Below, piece after piece: positions 17,311 through 25,870 of a DNA stretch of 41,688 nucleotides. This DNA comes from Bifidobacterium goeldii (GTDB lineage Bacteria > Actinomycetota > Actinomycetes > Actinomycetales > Bifidobacteriaceae). The position numbers and the translations under genes were made by a program. The stretch spans positions 1-41,688 of the forward strand of contig NZ_QXGL01000010.1 of the NCBI RefSeq assembly GCF_003951095.1. The letters run 5' to 3'. A model generated the notes under the pieces. The model ran no database searches. It saw nothing but the letters and a program-made list of their open reading frames with translations, and was not told the DNA's origin. Numbering within the stretch: position 1 is the first letter of the stretch; every line of letters begins with the position of its first letter.

Positions 17311-19278
17311 CTATCGGCGCAGCCATACGCGCATCTGCCCAAGCTCACGGTTGGCCCACGAGTAGTAGGGCACTAGCGTCAGCGTAGCGGCTTCAGTGGC
17401 GACATCGTCGGCGTAGCGGTACAGCGGCGCATCATCCGCATCAGCGGTTTCACGCTCGGCCGGTAGCTCGATCGTCTCGACACCACCCAGCAGATCATCA
17501 CGCTTAGTCACCTTCGCCGCGTCCGCACCGGAGGTAAGTCGATAGTTCCACAGATCGCCTGCATTATCGGCCTGCTCGGCGCAGTACACCAGCGGGCCGC
17601 GCATCACGGCCACCTGGCCGGCGTCGTTGCGCACGTGACTGTTGGAGCGCACGAACTTCACCGACATGTCTAGATCGAGCGCGATCTCGAGCGTATCGCC
17701 GGCGTTCACCACGAAGTATACGAAACCGTCCTCAAGCGCGGCGGCGGCCGGCTTGCCGTTCACCGTCAGCGTGTAGGAATCACGCGACCATCCGGGGATG
17801 CGCACGCCGAGACGCACCGAACTGAGCGCCGCGGAAGTGGGCAGGCTCGCCGTGTATTCAACGTGACCGCTCCACGGGAAGTCGGAGCGCTGCTCGATTT
17901 CGAGACCGGAATCAAATACGGCCGAATTGGCGATGAACTGGTGGCTGAGCACCGTCTTGCCGCCGTCGAGCTCGGTGTAGATGTAGCGGTCCACGGAGGC
18001 GATCAGACGCGCGATGTTCGCCGGGCAGCACGCGCAGCCGAACCAGTCGACGCGGTGCGAGAGCACATGATGGCGGTCCGGGTTGGCCAGACCATCAGGC
18101 GTGGTCTCTAGGGCATTCACGTAGTAGTACTGCTTGCCGTCGAGGCTGATGCCGGCGATCGCGCCGTTGAACAGCTCTTTTTCGAGCACGTCCGCGTATT
18201 CACCCTTCGGCTCGGCGAGCAGCATCTGCTGGGCAAACATGCTCATCGACACGGAAGCGCAAGTTTCGCCGTACATCGTGTCATTCGGCAGATCGTAATC
18301 GTAGGTAAACGATTCACCCACGTGCGTGGAGCCGATCGCACCGGTCACATACATACGCTTGGTGACGATGTTGCGCCAGAAACGCTTGGCCGTGTCCATC
18401 AGTCCCTTGTCGCCGGTCAGGCGCGCTACGTGTGCGATGCCAGTGCACAGGTAGCCGACGCGCACGGCGTGACCGTCGGCGGTTTGCTGTTCGCGTACAG
18501 GCTGGGCCGCCTGGAAATAGGTGGGCTTGTAGAAGCCAAGATCGGGGAAGATGTTGTCGTTGTTCAGCGCCCGGCGCTGCTTGTCGTAGAAGTCCGGGTC
18601 CTGACCGCGCACGTCGATCAGATACTGTGCGAGCGTCAGATAGCGCTGTTCGCCGGTGACGTCGTACAACTTGGCGAGGGCCAGTTCGATCTCCGGGTGG
18701 CCGTCGGCACCGTGGATCTTGCCATCCTCAGGGCCGAAGTTCGCGTCGAGGCAATCGGCCATGCGACGAGCCACGTCGAGCGCCTGCTTGTTGCCGGTGA
18801 CCTGCCAGTAGGCGACGCCAGCCTCGATGTAATGGCCCATGACGTACATCTCGTGGCTCTGCTGGATGAGGCTGAAGCGGGGGCGCTTCGCCCAGATGCC
18901 GGACTTGATCTGGAACGGGGTGTCCAGATAGCCGTCGTCAGCCTGTGCCTTGGCGATCAGCGCGACCGTGCGATCGCACAGCGCCTTGAGTTGCGGATCC
19001 GGATGGTAGGCCAACGCGTAGGCGGCCTCCTCCAGCCACTTGTAGACGTCGGAATCCTGAAAAACCATGCCATGGAACTCGTCGTCCAACTCGCCGGCCG
19101 CAACCTTGAGGTTAGCGACCGCGTGGCTCTTGTTGTCGGACAACTGGTTTCCGGCAGGATCATCAGGCACCGCCGTTTCGATCTCGTCGTTCATCACGCC
19201 CCACTGGTAGGGGATGACGGACTCGACGATCTGGTCGCGACGCTGCTTCCAGAACGGGGAGGTGATGGTTACCTTCAT
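17311..19278 (-). CDS. hypBA1: GH127 beta-L-arabinofuranosidase
   Basis: 655 residues from the ATG at 19278 (AAAGG upstream; a longer frame to 19470 runs through palindromic non-coding DNA). Cytoplasmic, no signal peptide. GH127 enzymes release L-arabinose from beta-1,2-linked arabinofuranose as in hydroxyproline-rich plant glycoproteins. B. longum HypBA1 uses zinc held by E338, C340, C417 and C418, with C417 as nucleophile and E322 as acid/base; here GESF gives E322, YGETC gives E338 and C340, and GCACCPANIAR gives C417/C418, the same numbers. An (alpha/alpha)6 barrel comes first, then beta domains. Next to an ABC importer without its own ATPase. The hypBA2 and hypAA genes usual in B. longum are absent here. 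Confidence 0.95.
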   Translation of the reverse strand: MKVTITSPFWKQRRDQIVESVIPYQWGVMNDEIETAVPDDPAGNQLSDNKSHAVANLKVAAGELDDEFHGMVFQDSDVYKWLEEAAYALAYHPDPQLKALCDRTVALIAKAQADDGYLDTPFQIKSGIWAKRPRFSLIQQSHEMYVMGHYIEAGVAYWQVTGNKQALDVARRMADCLDANFGPEDGKIHGADGHPEIELALAKLYDVTGEQRYLTLAQYLIDVRGQDPDFYDKQRRALNNDNIFPDLGFYKPTYFQAAQPVREQQTADGHAVRVGYLCTGIAHVARLTGDKGLMDTAKRFWRNIVTKRMYVTGAIGSTHVGESFTYDYDLPNDTMYGETCASVSMSMFAQQMLLAEPKGEYADVLEKELFNGAIAGISLDGKQYYYVNALETTPDGLANPDRHHVLSHRVDWFGCACCPANIARLIASVDRYIYTELDGGKTVLSHQFIANSAVFDSGLEIEQRSDFPWSGHVEYTASLPTSAALSSVRLGVRIPGWSRDSYTLTVNGKPAAAALEDGFVYFVVNAGDTLEIALDLDMSVKFVRSNSHVRNDAGQVAVMRGPLVYCAEQADNAGDLWNYRLTSGADAAKVTKRDDLLGGVETIELPAERETADADDAPLYRYADDVATEAATLTLVPYYSWANRELGQMRVWLRR

Positions 19279-19427
19279 GATTGACCTTTCACAAGGATGT
19301 TTGTGATGGAAAGCTTGGGTTTTCGATCTCGCGGGAGGGATGGGCCTACGCGAGATGCTTGGTCCGGCGGGACGGGGATCGTCGGCCTTTTGACGATGTC
19401 CGGCTTGGGGGCCGCAATTGGAAGAGG

Positions 19428-19690
19428 GATTGCGGTCTGGCGCTTCACAGCACCGCCTTCGGGACCGCAATCAGGGACGGCCTGCGGCCGCGTTTTTCTG
19501 GCTCGACTGTCGTCTCGCCTTCGCCTACAAACAACCCACCGGGTTGTTTGCTTGACGGCTCAGCCTAGTGCCTTCACCGCTCCTCCTCCGGCCCTGCAAT
19601 TACGGACCGCCCTACGGGCGGGCTCATCATTGGCCTCAGGGCTGTCGCCCTTCGGCCTGGCGCTTGGGAACGGCCCACTGGGCCGTTCCC
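19428..19690. repeat. Palindrome-rich spacer between permease and GH127 genes
   Basis: Three clear hairpins: GATTGCGGTC/GACCGCAATC (19428-19437 and 19463-19472), CAAACAACCC-acc-GGGTTGTTTG (19528-19550), and GGGAACGGCCC-act-GGGCCGTTCCC (19666-19690), plus smaller ones such as CCGCCC-tac-GGGCGG. The 434 bases from 19279 to 19712 carry no gene that I can support. The spacer probably uncouples GH127 expression from the transporter genes or marks an insertion of palindromic repeats. Confidence 0.55.
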
Positions 19691-19722
19691 GAAGGGATGA
19701 TGACGCCAGTCATCATCCCTTC
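19691..19722 (-). terminator. 14-bp perfect hairpin overlapping the permease stop
   Basis: GAAGGGATGATGAC (19691-19704), loop GCCA and GTCATCATCCCTTC (19709-19722) pair perfectly. The right arm contains the last codons and the tandem TGA TGA stop of the second permease. It adjoins the 11-bp hairpin at 19666-19690. No T-run follows; it is more likely a processing or stabilising structure or an attenuator than a full terminator. Confidence 0.6.
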
Positions 19723-20531
19723 ACTGCGCCAGCCATGAAGCCCTTCACGTAATACTTCTGCAATGCGAGGAACAGGATTGCGCAGGGGATTAGGAGGACT
19801 ACTACGCCGGCCTCGGTCGCGCCGTAGTCGATGACGCCCATCGTCTGCTGGCGCATGTTTACCATTGCGAGCGGCAACGTGCTCTTCGCCGACGAGCTCA
19901 AGTACAGCGGAATCATGAAGTTGTTCCACGCTTCGAGGAAGGCAAGCAGACCAACCGTGACCATTGATGGCTTGACCACTGGCACCAGGATTTTGAACAG
20001 CGCTTGGAACGAGTTGCAGCCATCGACCATGGCCGCCTCCTCCATGTCCTTCGGGATCGCGTCGAACGCGTTGCGCATGATGAACGTGCTCATAGGCAGC
20101 TGGAACAGGGTGATCACCAAGCCCACGCCCAACAGCGTGTCATTCAAACCGATGTTCTTGTACCACACCATCAGCGGAATCAGCAGAGACGCGTACGGGA
20201 CCATCAGGATCGACAGTGTCACCATAAAGCCCAGGTTACGGCCCGGATAATCAAAACGGGAGAATGAGTAGCCGGCCAGCGTGCACACGACCACGGAGAA
20301 CACCACTGCCACCAGGGTAACGATCACCGAGTTGAACAGGTACTTCGGCAGGCCTTCCTGATAACCGAACAATGTCAGGTAGTTGGCCACGCCCCAGCCC
20401 TGCGACTGGGCGGAACCGGGCTGCGGGCTGAACGAGCTGACCACAACCCAGATCAGCGGCGAAATGAAGATCAATGCGAGCAGGGCCTCGAGCACACGGG
20501 CGATGACGCGCTTCCACAACGGGGTAGACAT
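19713..20531 (-). CDS. Carbohydrate ABC transporter permease, MalG/AraQ type
   Basis: 272 residues, six membrane helices. The cytoplasmic EAA loop that contacts the ATPase is EEAAMVDGCNSFQALFKILVP, near residues 165-185. The C-terminus KYYVKGFMAGAVKG is typical of the MalG branch. GGGGAGG lies 7 bases before the ATG. It is 19 bases downstream of the MalF-type permease and forms the channel with it. Likely carries short arabino-oligosaccharides to GH127. Confidence 0.95.
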   Translation of the reverse strand: MSTPLWKRVIARVLEALLALIFISPLIWVVVSSFSPQPGSAQSQGWGVANYLTLFGYQEGLPKYLFNSVIVTLVAVVFSVVVCTLAGYSFSRFDYPGRNLGFMVTLSILMVPYASLLIPLMVWYKNIGLNDTLLGVGLVITLFQLPMSTFIMRNAFDAIPKDMEEAAMVDGCNSFQALFKILVPVVKPSMVTVGLLAFLEAWNNFMIPLYLSSSAKSTLPLAMVNMRQQTMGVIDYGATEAGVVVLLIPCAILFLALQKYYVKGFMAGAVKG

Positions 20532-20550
20532 AATGGTTACCTCCCCTTTC

Positions 20551-21477
20551 TCACTTGGTGTTGTCGCGCATGCCGCGCATCTGGATGGAGTTGATAATCA
20601 CGAGGGCAACCAGCACGATCAGCGACAGTGCCGCAGCCATGCCCAGATCCTTCTTCGAATCGAATGCGAAGTTGTAGATCAGCTGCACGACGGTCATCGT
20701 CGAGTTGTTCGGACCACCCTTGGTCAGAATGAAGAACTGGTCGAACGCGAGGATCGAACCGGTTACGCAGTACACCAGGCACATCACGATCGTCGGCTTC
20801 ATCAGCGGCAGAGTGATCGAGCGGAAGATGCGCCACGTGCCCGCGCCATCCATGCGCGCCGCCTCGTACAGGTCACCCGGGATGGCCTGCAAACCGATCA
20901 TCATCAGCAGCATGTAATAGCCGGAGAAACGCCACACGATCACGATGATCGTCGCCCACAGGGCCGACTGGCCGGTTGCCAGCACCGAGCCCCCCTCCTG
21001 CATGAGGCCCAGGGAGCTCAGGATCTTCGTGACCGGGCCCACCTGCGGGGAGTACAGCGCGTAGAACAGCAGGGATGCGGATGCCAGACCGGTCGCGGAG
21101 GGAAGCAGGAAGCAGGTGCGCAACACATTGTTCCACTTCGTGCTCTCCTGCACGATCAATGCCATGCCCAAGCCCAGCACCAGCAGGAAGATCGTCACGA
21201 TCACCGTGTACTCAAGCGTGAACCCAATCGACGGCCAGAACAGCTTGTGTTCGAACACCTTCGTGAAGTTCTGCACGCCGCCGAACCCACGGTAGCCGCC
21301 CATCAGCGACCAGCGGGAGAACGCCATGACCACCAGCAGGATGATCGGCACGAAGAACAGGATGATGATCATCAGCCAATCCGGCAGCGCATACAGCAGA
21401 CCGCGCCGGGTCTCGGCCGCCTTCGCCGTGGACTTATGCTCAGGCACGGCCGCAGCGGATTTGGAAACACTTGACAT
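20551..21477 (-). CDS. Carbohydrate ABC transporter permease, MalF/UgpA type
   Basis: 308 residues; AAAGGAG lies 7 bases before the ATG. After a polar N-terminus there are six membrane helices starting PDWLMIIILFFVPIILLVV. The EAA motif is YEAARMDGAGTWRIFRSITLPL. It pairs with the following MalG-type permease. No ATPase gene is present; bifidobacterial sugar importers commonly share an MsiK-like ATPase encoded elsewhere. A 352-base gap with two hairpins separates it from the binding-protein gene. Confidence 0.95.
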   Translation of the reverse strand: MSSVSKSAAAVPEHKSTAKAAETRRGLLYALPDWLMIIILFFVPIILLVVMAFSRWSLMGGYRGFGGVQNFTKVFEHKLFWPSIGFTLEYTVIVTIFLLVLGLGMALIVQESTKWNNVLRTCFLLPSATGLASASLLFYALYSPQVGPVTKILSSLGLMQEGGSVLATGQSALWATIIVIVWRFSGYYMLLMMIGLQAIPGDLYEAARMDGAGTWRIFRSITLPLMKPTIVMCLVYCVTGSILAFDQFFILTKGGPNNSTMTVVQLIYNFAFDSKKDLGMAAALSLIVLVALVIINSIQMRGMRDNTK

Positions 21478-21652
21478 GCTTCACTCCTTTGTGGGAAATG
21501 GATTTGATCAAACGATCGGACATTGATCGAGATTTCGGATTGATTTGTCAACTTGGATGCAATCCGTTATCAAGGCCGATTTCCGGAAAGGAGAAGGAAA
21601 GTCAGGAAGAAGAGAAATCGGCCTCGGCAACGGAACACAGCCGCGACATAGT

Positions 21653-21680
21653 TGAGGGGACCCGGCGTCGGATCCCCTCA
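21653..21680 (-). other. Intercistronic hairpin, binding protein / permease gap
   Basis: TGAGGGGA and TCCCCTCA pair perfectly around an inner CCG-gcgt-CGG stem. Together with the hairpin at 21798-21823 it lies in the 352-base spacer (21478-21829). Hairpins here often protect the upstream binding-protein message so that it outnumbers the permeases. A small ACCTCC-tttgtg-GGAGGT stem is also present near 21701-21718. No gene is seen in this spacer. Confidence 0.5.
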
Positions 21681-21797
21681 GCCCTTGTTGTGCAGGCGGT
21701 CACCTCCTTTGTGGGAGGTATGGCGTAGGCCGCCAGCGTTGTGTTGTGTTCAGTTATGGTAGCTATTCAGTTATGAGGGTTGTACGAGCTGCGATCT

Positions 21798-21823
21798 CAG
21801 CTGGCTGACTAACCAGCCAGCTG
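21798..21823 (-). other. Hairpin just after the binding-protein stop
   Basis: CAGCTGGCTG (21798-21807), loop ACTAAC and CAGCCAGCTG (21814-21823) form a perfect 10-bp stem, starting only 6 bases past the stop codon of the solute-binding protein. There is no T-run, so partial termination or 3'-end protection is likelier than full stop. Confidence 0.6.
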
Positions 21824-21829
21824 ATCGGC

Positions 21830-23143
21830 TCACTGCTGAGACAGGACGTCGGTGACAGCCTGGTTGTCGGCCTTGAGGTCAGACTTACCCCAGACGGCGT
21901 TCTGCACGAGCAGCTGCCACGGGGAGCCGGCCGCGTTGAAGGCCTCGTTGAAGGCCGGGGACTTCGGGGTCTGGCCGTTGCCGTCGATGATCGTGGAGTT
22001 GATCGTCTGAATGCGCGGGTCAGCGTCAGTGTAGGCGGTCTTCAGAGTCTCGATGTTGGAGGCGGTGTAGCCGTTGTCAGCGAAGACTTCCTTCTGAGTG
22101 TCGGACTGCATCAGCCAGTGCAGGAAGTTCCAAGCCTGTGCAACGTTCTTGGAGTCCTTGGAGATGCCCATTGCGTCGCCGCCGAGGAAGGTGGAGGTCT
22201 TGCCCGAGGTGCCGGCGATCGGGGTCACGCCGACTTCGAAGCCGCCGGACTTCTCAGCGTCGAAGATGTCGTTCAGAGAGGTGTTCGGGTAGGGCATGAC
22301 GCCGATCTTGCCGTTAGCAAACGGAGCGGTCCAGGTGGCGCCGGTCTCTTCCTTGGAGCCTGCACCAAGGCCGTTGGTGGTGTCGGCGAGCTCCTTGTAG
22401 GAGTCGAGCACGGCCTTCATGGAGTCGTTGTTCAGCGTGGCTTCGGTACCGTCGTCGTTCATGACGCTCTCACCGTCGGCCCACACGGACGGGAAGAGGT
22501 CGAAAACGAGGGCGCCGCCGGACTGGCCGGCGAGGTAGGAGCCTGCAACACCGTCTTTGTTGAGGCCGGCGACGGCCTTGGCCTGCTCGGTGAAGGACTT
22601 GATGTCGGTCGGACCCTGCTCCGGATCGAGACCGGCCTCCTTGTAGAGGTCCTTGTTCCACACCCACACGGAGACGTCGGTGATGAACGGCAGTGTGTAC
22701 TCGGCGCCGTCCACGGTGCCGGCCTTGATGTGGCCCTGCTGAATGTCCTTCAGATTGTCGAGGCTGTTGATCTGGTCGGTGATGTCAGTGAAGATGCCTT
22801 CGGAAGCCCAGTACGGAATGCGGACGACGTCGCCGGCGAGGATGTCAGGCAGGGAGTCAGTCTGCGAGGCGCCGCCGACCTTACCTTCCATATCATCGTT
22901 CGGGATGATCTCGAGCTTGACCTGGTTCTTGTGGCTCTTGTTGTAGGCCTCGACCGCAGCCTTGGCCTGACGCTCCAGCGGGGAGCGGGTCCACAGGCTG
23001 ATCGTGGTGCCATCGTCGGTACCCTCGGCCGGGATGTCCTTGGTAGAGGCGGTGGATCCACCGTTGCCGCAGGCGGCCAGCGGGATGAGCATTGCGGCGG
23101 CGGCGATGCCGGCGAGTGCACGAGTGACCTTATTGAAAGCCAT
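21830..23143 (-). CDS. Solute-binding lipoprotein of a carbohydrate ABC transporter
   Basis: 437 residues. A lipoprotein signal with lipobox PLAAC puts the lipidated Cys at 25. The mature chain is an extracellular family 1 sugar-binding protein (DDGTTISLWTRSPLERQAKAAV at the start, ILAGDVVRIPYWASEGIFTDIT, GDAMGISKDSKNVAQAWNFLHWLM near the end). It should capture the sugar released for import, probably a short beta-arabinofuranoside, given GH127 downstream; that specificity is inferred from context. GAAAGAAG precedes the ATG. First gene of the operon and transcribed away from the LacI-family gene. Confidence 0.95.
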   Translation of the reverse strand: MAFNKVTRALAGIAAAAMLIPLAACGNGGSTASTKDIPAEGTDDGTTISLWTRSPLERQAKAAVEAYNKSHKNQVKLEIIPNDDMEGKVGGASQTDSLPDILAGDVVRIPYWASEGIFTDITDQINSLDNLKDIQQGHIKAGTVDGAEYTLPFITDVSVWVWNKDLYKEAGLDPEQGPTDIKSFTEQAKAVAGLNKDGVAGSYLAGQSGGALVFDLFPSVWADGESVMNDDGTEATLNNDSMKAVLDSYKELADTTNGLGAGSKEETGATWTAPFANGKIGVMPYPNTSLNDIFDAEKSGGFEVGVTPIAGTSGKTSTFLGGDAMGISKDSKNVAQAWNFLHWLMQSDTQKEVFADNGYTASNIETLKTAYTDADPRIQTINSTIIDGNGQTPKSPAFNEAFNAAGSPWQLLVQNAVWGKSDLKADNQAVTDVLSQQ

Positions 23144-23219
23144 GTTCGCTTCTTTCTCTAATGGTTTCCGCTCAACTTTGAGAGACGGAGGCGGAGGTTC
23201 CGCCTTAAATTTTCGTAGC

Positions 23220-23302
23220 CTTTCGCAGATTCTTTCTCTCCTTCGTGATGGTGTTTCTGCGAAAGCCTTTACTCATAATACGACATCGTCGGAAAACTGC
23301 AA
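23220..23302 (-). promoter_or_regulatory. Promoter and operator of the arabinoside operon
   Basis: On the minus strand TTGCAG (23297-23302) and TATTAT (23275-23280) are separated by 16 bases, with a start expected near 23268. Directly downstream is the inverted repeat CTTTCGCAGA...TCTGCGAAAG (23220-23229 and 23256-23265, 26 bases apart), whose near arm begins about +4. A LacI-type repressor bound there would block transcription. Confidence 0.6.
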
Positions 23303-23418
23303 AATCGCTTTCGCGCTTTCTTTTTGTAAAAAGTTAACGCAAACATTATTGAAATATCACTATTTTACAACTATTTTATCGAAAAAACGACACGCCGACA
23401 GTTCTCGAATTACACAAA

Positions 23419-23518
23419 TGCGAAAACCTTCTTTTTTAATTTTCGCAAGAGGAAAACTGAGAAAACATGTAAAAAGTTCGTTAATAACACAAAACGCGGA
23501 AGCGAGAAAATTTTCGCA
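23419..23518. promoter_or_regulatory. Further TTTCGCA half-sites near the lacI start
   Basis: TGCGAAA at 23419-23425 and TTTCGCA at 23441-23447 and 23512-23518 repeat the heptamer of the operator at 23220-23265. The last copy lies in a near-palindrome GCGAGAAAATTTTCGC (23502-23517). They sit in an AT-rich stretch (about 23280-23550), within 60-155 bases of the LacI-family start, fitting autoregulation or looping. Otherwise 23144-23573 holds no gene apart from a small doubtful frame at 23548. Confidence 0.55.
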
Positions 23519-23573
23519 AATTTCGATAGCATATACAAGGAGTATCAATGCGGATTCAACTAGGGAGCGCGTT

Positions 23574-24665
23574 ATGGGCACAGCACAGACACCAGAGGAA
23601 ATGGTCAACGACGCACATGCCGCAAAACTGGCTTCTGCGTCCCGGCCAGCGACACCGGAACTGCGACAGACCGCACGGCTCGAGGACGTCGCCGCTCTCG
23701 CCAACGTCTCCCTAGCCACCGCCTCAAAAGCATTACACAACAAGCCGCGCGTTAGCGAGGAAACCCGACAGCGCGTACTCAATGCCGCACACCAACTCAA
23801 CTACTCCCCCAACCGTCTCGCGCAATCCCTCGCCAAAGGCTCTACCGGATTCATTGGCCTAATTACCTCCGATCTGCAGGGCCGCTTCTCCACGCCGATC
23901 CTCATCGGGGCAGAGAACGAATTGCGCGCGCAATCCACATCCGTACTGCTGGCGAACGCGCGCGGCGACGAAGCCCTTGAACGCGCACACGTCGAGAAAT
24001 TCCTTTCCCTCAAGGTCGACGGTCTGTTGATCGTGCAGCGCAACACCGATCCGCGACCCAGCCTCGGGCAGGACTTCGGCGTACCGCTCGTCTACGTGTA
24101 TGGTCCTTCAAACGATTCCAATGACTGTTCGGTGACCTGCGACAACGTGGATGCCGGCCGCATCGCCGTCAATCATCTGATCTCATGCGGCAAACGCAAA
24201 ATCGCGATCATCGGCGGCGACGAGACCTATACTTCCGCCACCGATCGCACCAAGGGGGCCCTCGAAGCGCTGGCCGAGTTTGGCCTGGAACCCGCCGGCC
24301 CGCTGCGTTACGGCCGCTGGGACGAGAATTGGGGGCGCGCCGCGACACGACTGCTGCTCGATCAGAGCGTGGATTTCGACGCGGTGGTCTGCCAAAGCGA
24401 CCAGCTCGCACGCGGCTGCATCGATGCGCTCAAGCAGGCAGGCAAACGCATCCCCGAAGACGTGGCCGTGATCGGGCACGACAACTGGAAGGTACTTACC
24501 GAAAGCTCACGCCCCCCATTGACCAGCATCGACAACGAAACCGAAATGATCGGCCGGCGCGCCGCCCGCTACCTGATGGACGCAATCAACGGTCAACCCC
24601 ACCATGGCGTCGATTATGTACCCTGCCGGTTGGTGCAGCGCGAATCCACTCTGCCACTGGACTGA
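23574..24665 (+). CDS. LacI-family transcriptional regulator of the arabinoside locus
   Basis: 363 residues from the ATG at 23574 (AGGGAG 6 bases upstream). A polar N-terminal extension of about 35 residues precedes the helix-turn-helix, RLEDVAALANVSLATASKALHNKPRVSEETRQRV. The hinge LNYSPNRLAQSLAKGSTGFIGL follows, then a periplasmic-binding-protein-like effector domain with GGDETYTSATDRTKGAL, VVCQSDQLARGCIDAL and VIGHDNWKVLTESSRPPLTSID. It diverges from the transporter operon across repeated TTTCGCA sites, so it most likely represses it until an arabinose-containing ligand binds. Which ligand is not visible. Confidence 0.93.
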   Translation: MGTAQTPEEMVNDAHAAKLASASRPATPELRQTARLEDVAALANVSLATASKALHNKPRVSEETRQRVLNAAHQLNYSPNRLAQSLAKGSTGFIGLITSDLQGRFSTPILIGAENELRAQSTSVLLANARGDEALERAHVEKFLSLKVDGLLIVQRNTDPRPSLGQDFGVPLVYVYGPSNDSNDCSVTCDNVDAGRIAVNHLISCGKRKIAIIGGDETYTSATDRTKGALEALAEFGLEPAGPLRYGRWDENWGRAATRLLLDQSVDFDAVVCQSDQLARGCIDALKQAGKRIPEDVAVIGHDNWKVLTESSRPPLTSIDNETEMIGRRAARYLMDAINGQPHHGVDYVPCRLVQRESTLPLD

Positions 24666-24721
24666 CTCGCGACCGGCTCCTCCCTTAGAATGGCTATGCA
24701 TTCGTAAAGGAAGAAGGGGCC

Positions 24722-25732
24722 ATGGCTAAAGGAATCAAAAAACGTCAGCCGAGCAGCGGCGGCCATGTGATTTCTGCTGGAGCGACAACGATCGGCCTGC
24801 TGGCGATCCTGTTGTGGAGCATGATGACCGGCTTGGTACGCGTAGTTGCGGACGCGTTCGGGCCAACGCTCGGCTCAGCGTTGATCTACACTGCCGGCGT
24901 CGTGCTGTTGATGATCTTTCACCGGCCCGCGCCACTCGCCAAGTATCCGCGGAAGTATCTGGTAATCGGCGGAATACTATTCGTGTTCTACGAGTCGTCG
25001 ATTTCGTTGTCGATTGGACTCGCGAGCACGGCTGAATCATCGGTCGAAGTCAGCTTGGTGAACTATTTATGGCCGACGATGATGGTGCTGCTCACCGCCG
25101 CCGTCTTCCCCACTGCGCGCAAACACACTGCCGATTCCAGCAAACAGGCCGATTCCAGCGAGGACAGTTCCACCAAGCCCAGCCGCACGCGATCAGTACT
25201 GCGCGTACTACCGGGAGCAATCGTCGCCACGGCGGGCGTAGTACTCGCAGTCGGCGGCAACAGCGGCCTTGACTGGGGACTGGCCGCAGCGCATATCGTC
25301 TCCAATCCGCTGCCGTATTTGCTCGCGTTCGCCGGCGCGTTCGCCTGGTCGGTGTATGCCGTGTTCACGCCCGCGCTGGCGCACGGTATGGATGGCACGT
25401 CCGTGTTCTTCCCACTGGTAGCTGCAGCGTTGTGGATTATTCACTTCACGTCAGGCGAGGGCTGGCCTGCGTCCACGCCATCGATCGGCGCATGGCTGGC
25501 AGTATTAGCCGCAGCCGCGGTCATTGCTGGCGGCTACGCCTGCTGGGGTTACGGCATCCTGCGCGGCAGTATGCGCACACTGGCGATGGCCAGCTATGCG
25601 ACACCAGTTCTCTCCACTGCCGCAAGCGCAATCCTGCTCGGACTGGCATTATCGTTGCCGTTCTGGTGCGGCGCGCTCCTTGTCGCCGCCGGCTCCATCC
25701 TCAACTGGTGGATTGCCTCACGCCGCAAGTAG
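24722..25732 (+). CDS. EamA/DMT-superfamily exporter, YddG type
   Basis: 336 residues; AAGGAAGAAGGGG precedes the ATG. Ten membrane helices in two EamA repeats; IGLLAILLWSMMTGLVRVVADAFGPTLGSALIY, at about 21-53, resembles the start of YddG aromatic amino-acid exporters, and VEVSLVNYLWP and AMASYATPVLSTAASAILLG close the two halves. A Ser/Asp/Lys-rich insertion (about 133-157) separates the halves. Substrate is a guess: aromatic amino acids by similarity. It begins 56 bases after the LacI-family stop and may be read from that promoter. Confidence 0.85.
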   Translation: MAKGIKKRQPSSGGHVISAGATTIGLLAILLWSMMTGLVRVVADAFGPTLGSALIYTAGVVLLMIFHRPAPLAKYPRKYLVIGGILFVFYESSISLSIGLASTAESSVEVSLVNYLWPTMMVLLTAAVFPTARKHTADSSKQADSSEDSSTKPSRTRSVLRVLPGAIVATAGVVLAVGGNSGLDWGLAAAHIVSNPLPYLLAFAGAFAWSVYAVFTPALAHGMDGTSVFFPLVAAALWIIHFTSGEGWPASTPSIGAWLAVLAAAAVIAGGYACWGYGILRGSMRTLAMASYATPVLSTAASAILLGLALSLPFWCGALLVAAGSILNWWIASRRK

Positions 25733-25740
25733 CGGTAGTA

Positions 25741-25750
25741 ATATCATCAA
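25741..25750. promoter_or_regulatory. ATATCATCAA site 1
   Basis: Exact decamer shared with 26160-26169 and, inverted, with 26356-26365. It lies 8 bases after the exporter stop and 20 bases ahead of a possible plus-strand promoter TTGGCG-17-TTACAA (25771-25799). Likely an operator for the same regulator as the other two copies. Confidence 0.45.
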
Positions 25751-25833
25751 CGTTGTCAATATCCCCTTCCTTGGCGAAATGTCATCACACGTCTTACAAA
25801 GACACTATGATGTGTATGCGTAGGTAGCAGAAG

Positions 25834-25859
25834 AGGTCCCGCGCGATGAAGCGGGACCT
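25834..25859. terminator. Hairpin between the exporter and the miniprotein genes
   Basis: AGGTCCCGC (25834-25842), 8-base loop and GCGGGACCT (25851-25859) pair perfectly. It lies 11 bases beyond the miniprotein stop on the minus strand and about 100 bases after the exporter stop on the plus strand, between convergent genes, so it may serve both. On the minus strand it is followed by CTTCTGCT, only weakly T-rich. Confidence 0.6.
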
Positions 25860-25870
25860 GGAGCAGACCG

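Noticed and set aside
19279..19470. N-terminal extension of the GH127 enzyme
   Set aside because: It runs through palindromic spacer DNA, lacks a ribosome site and would shift HypBA1 numbering away from the perfect match of active-site residues.
20383..21474. 363-residue open frame opposite the two permeases
   Set aside because: Shadow frame; low-complexity Gln/His/Arg-rich product with no membrane helices or family.
22118..23161. 347-residue open frame opposite the solute-binding protein
   Set aside because: Shadow frame; the opposite strand encodes a clear lipoprotein with lipobox.
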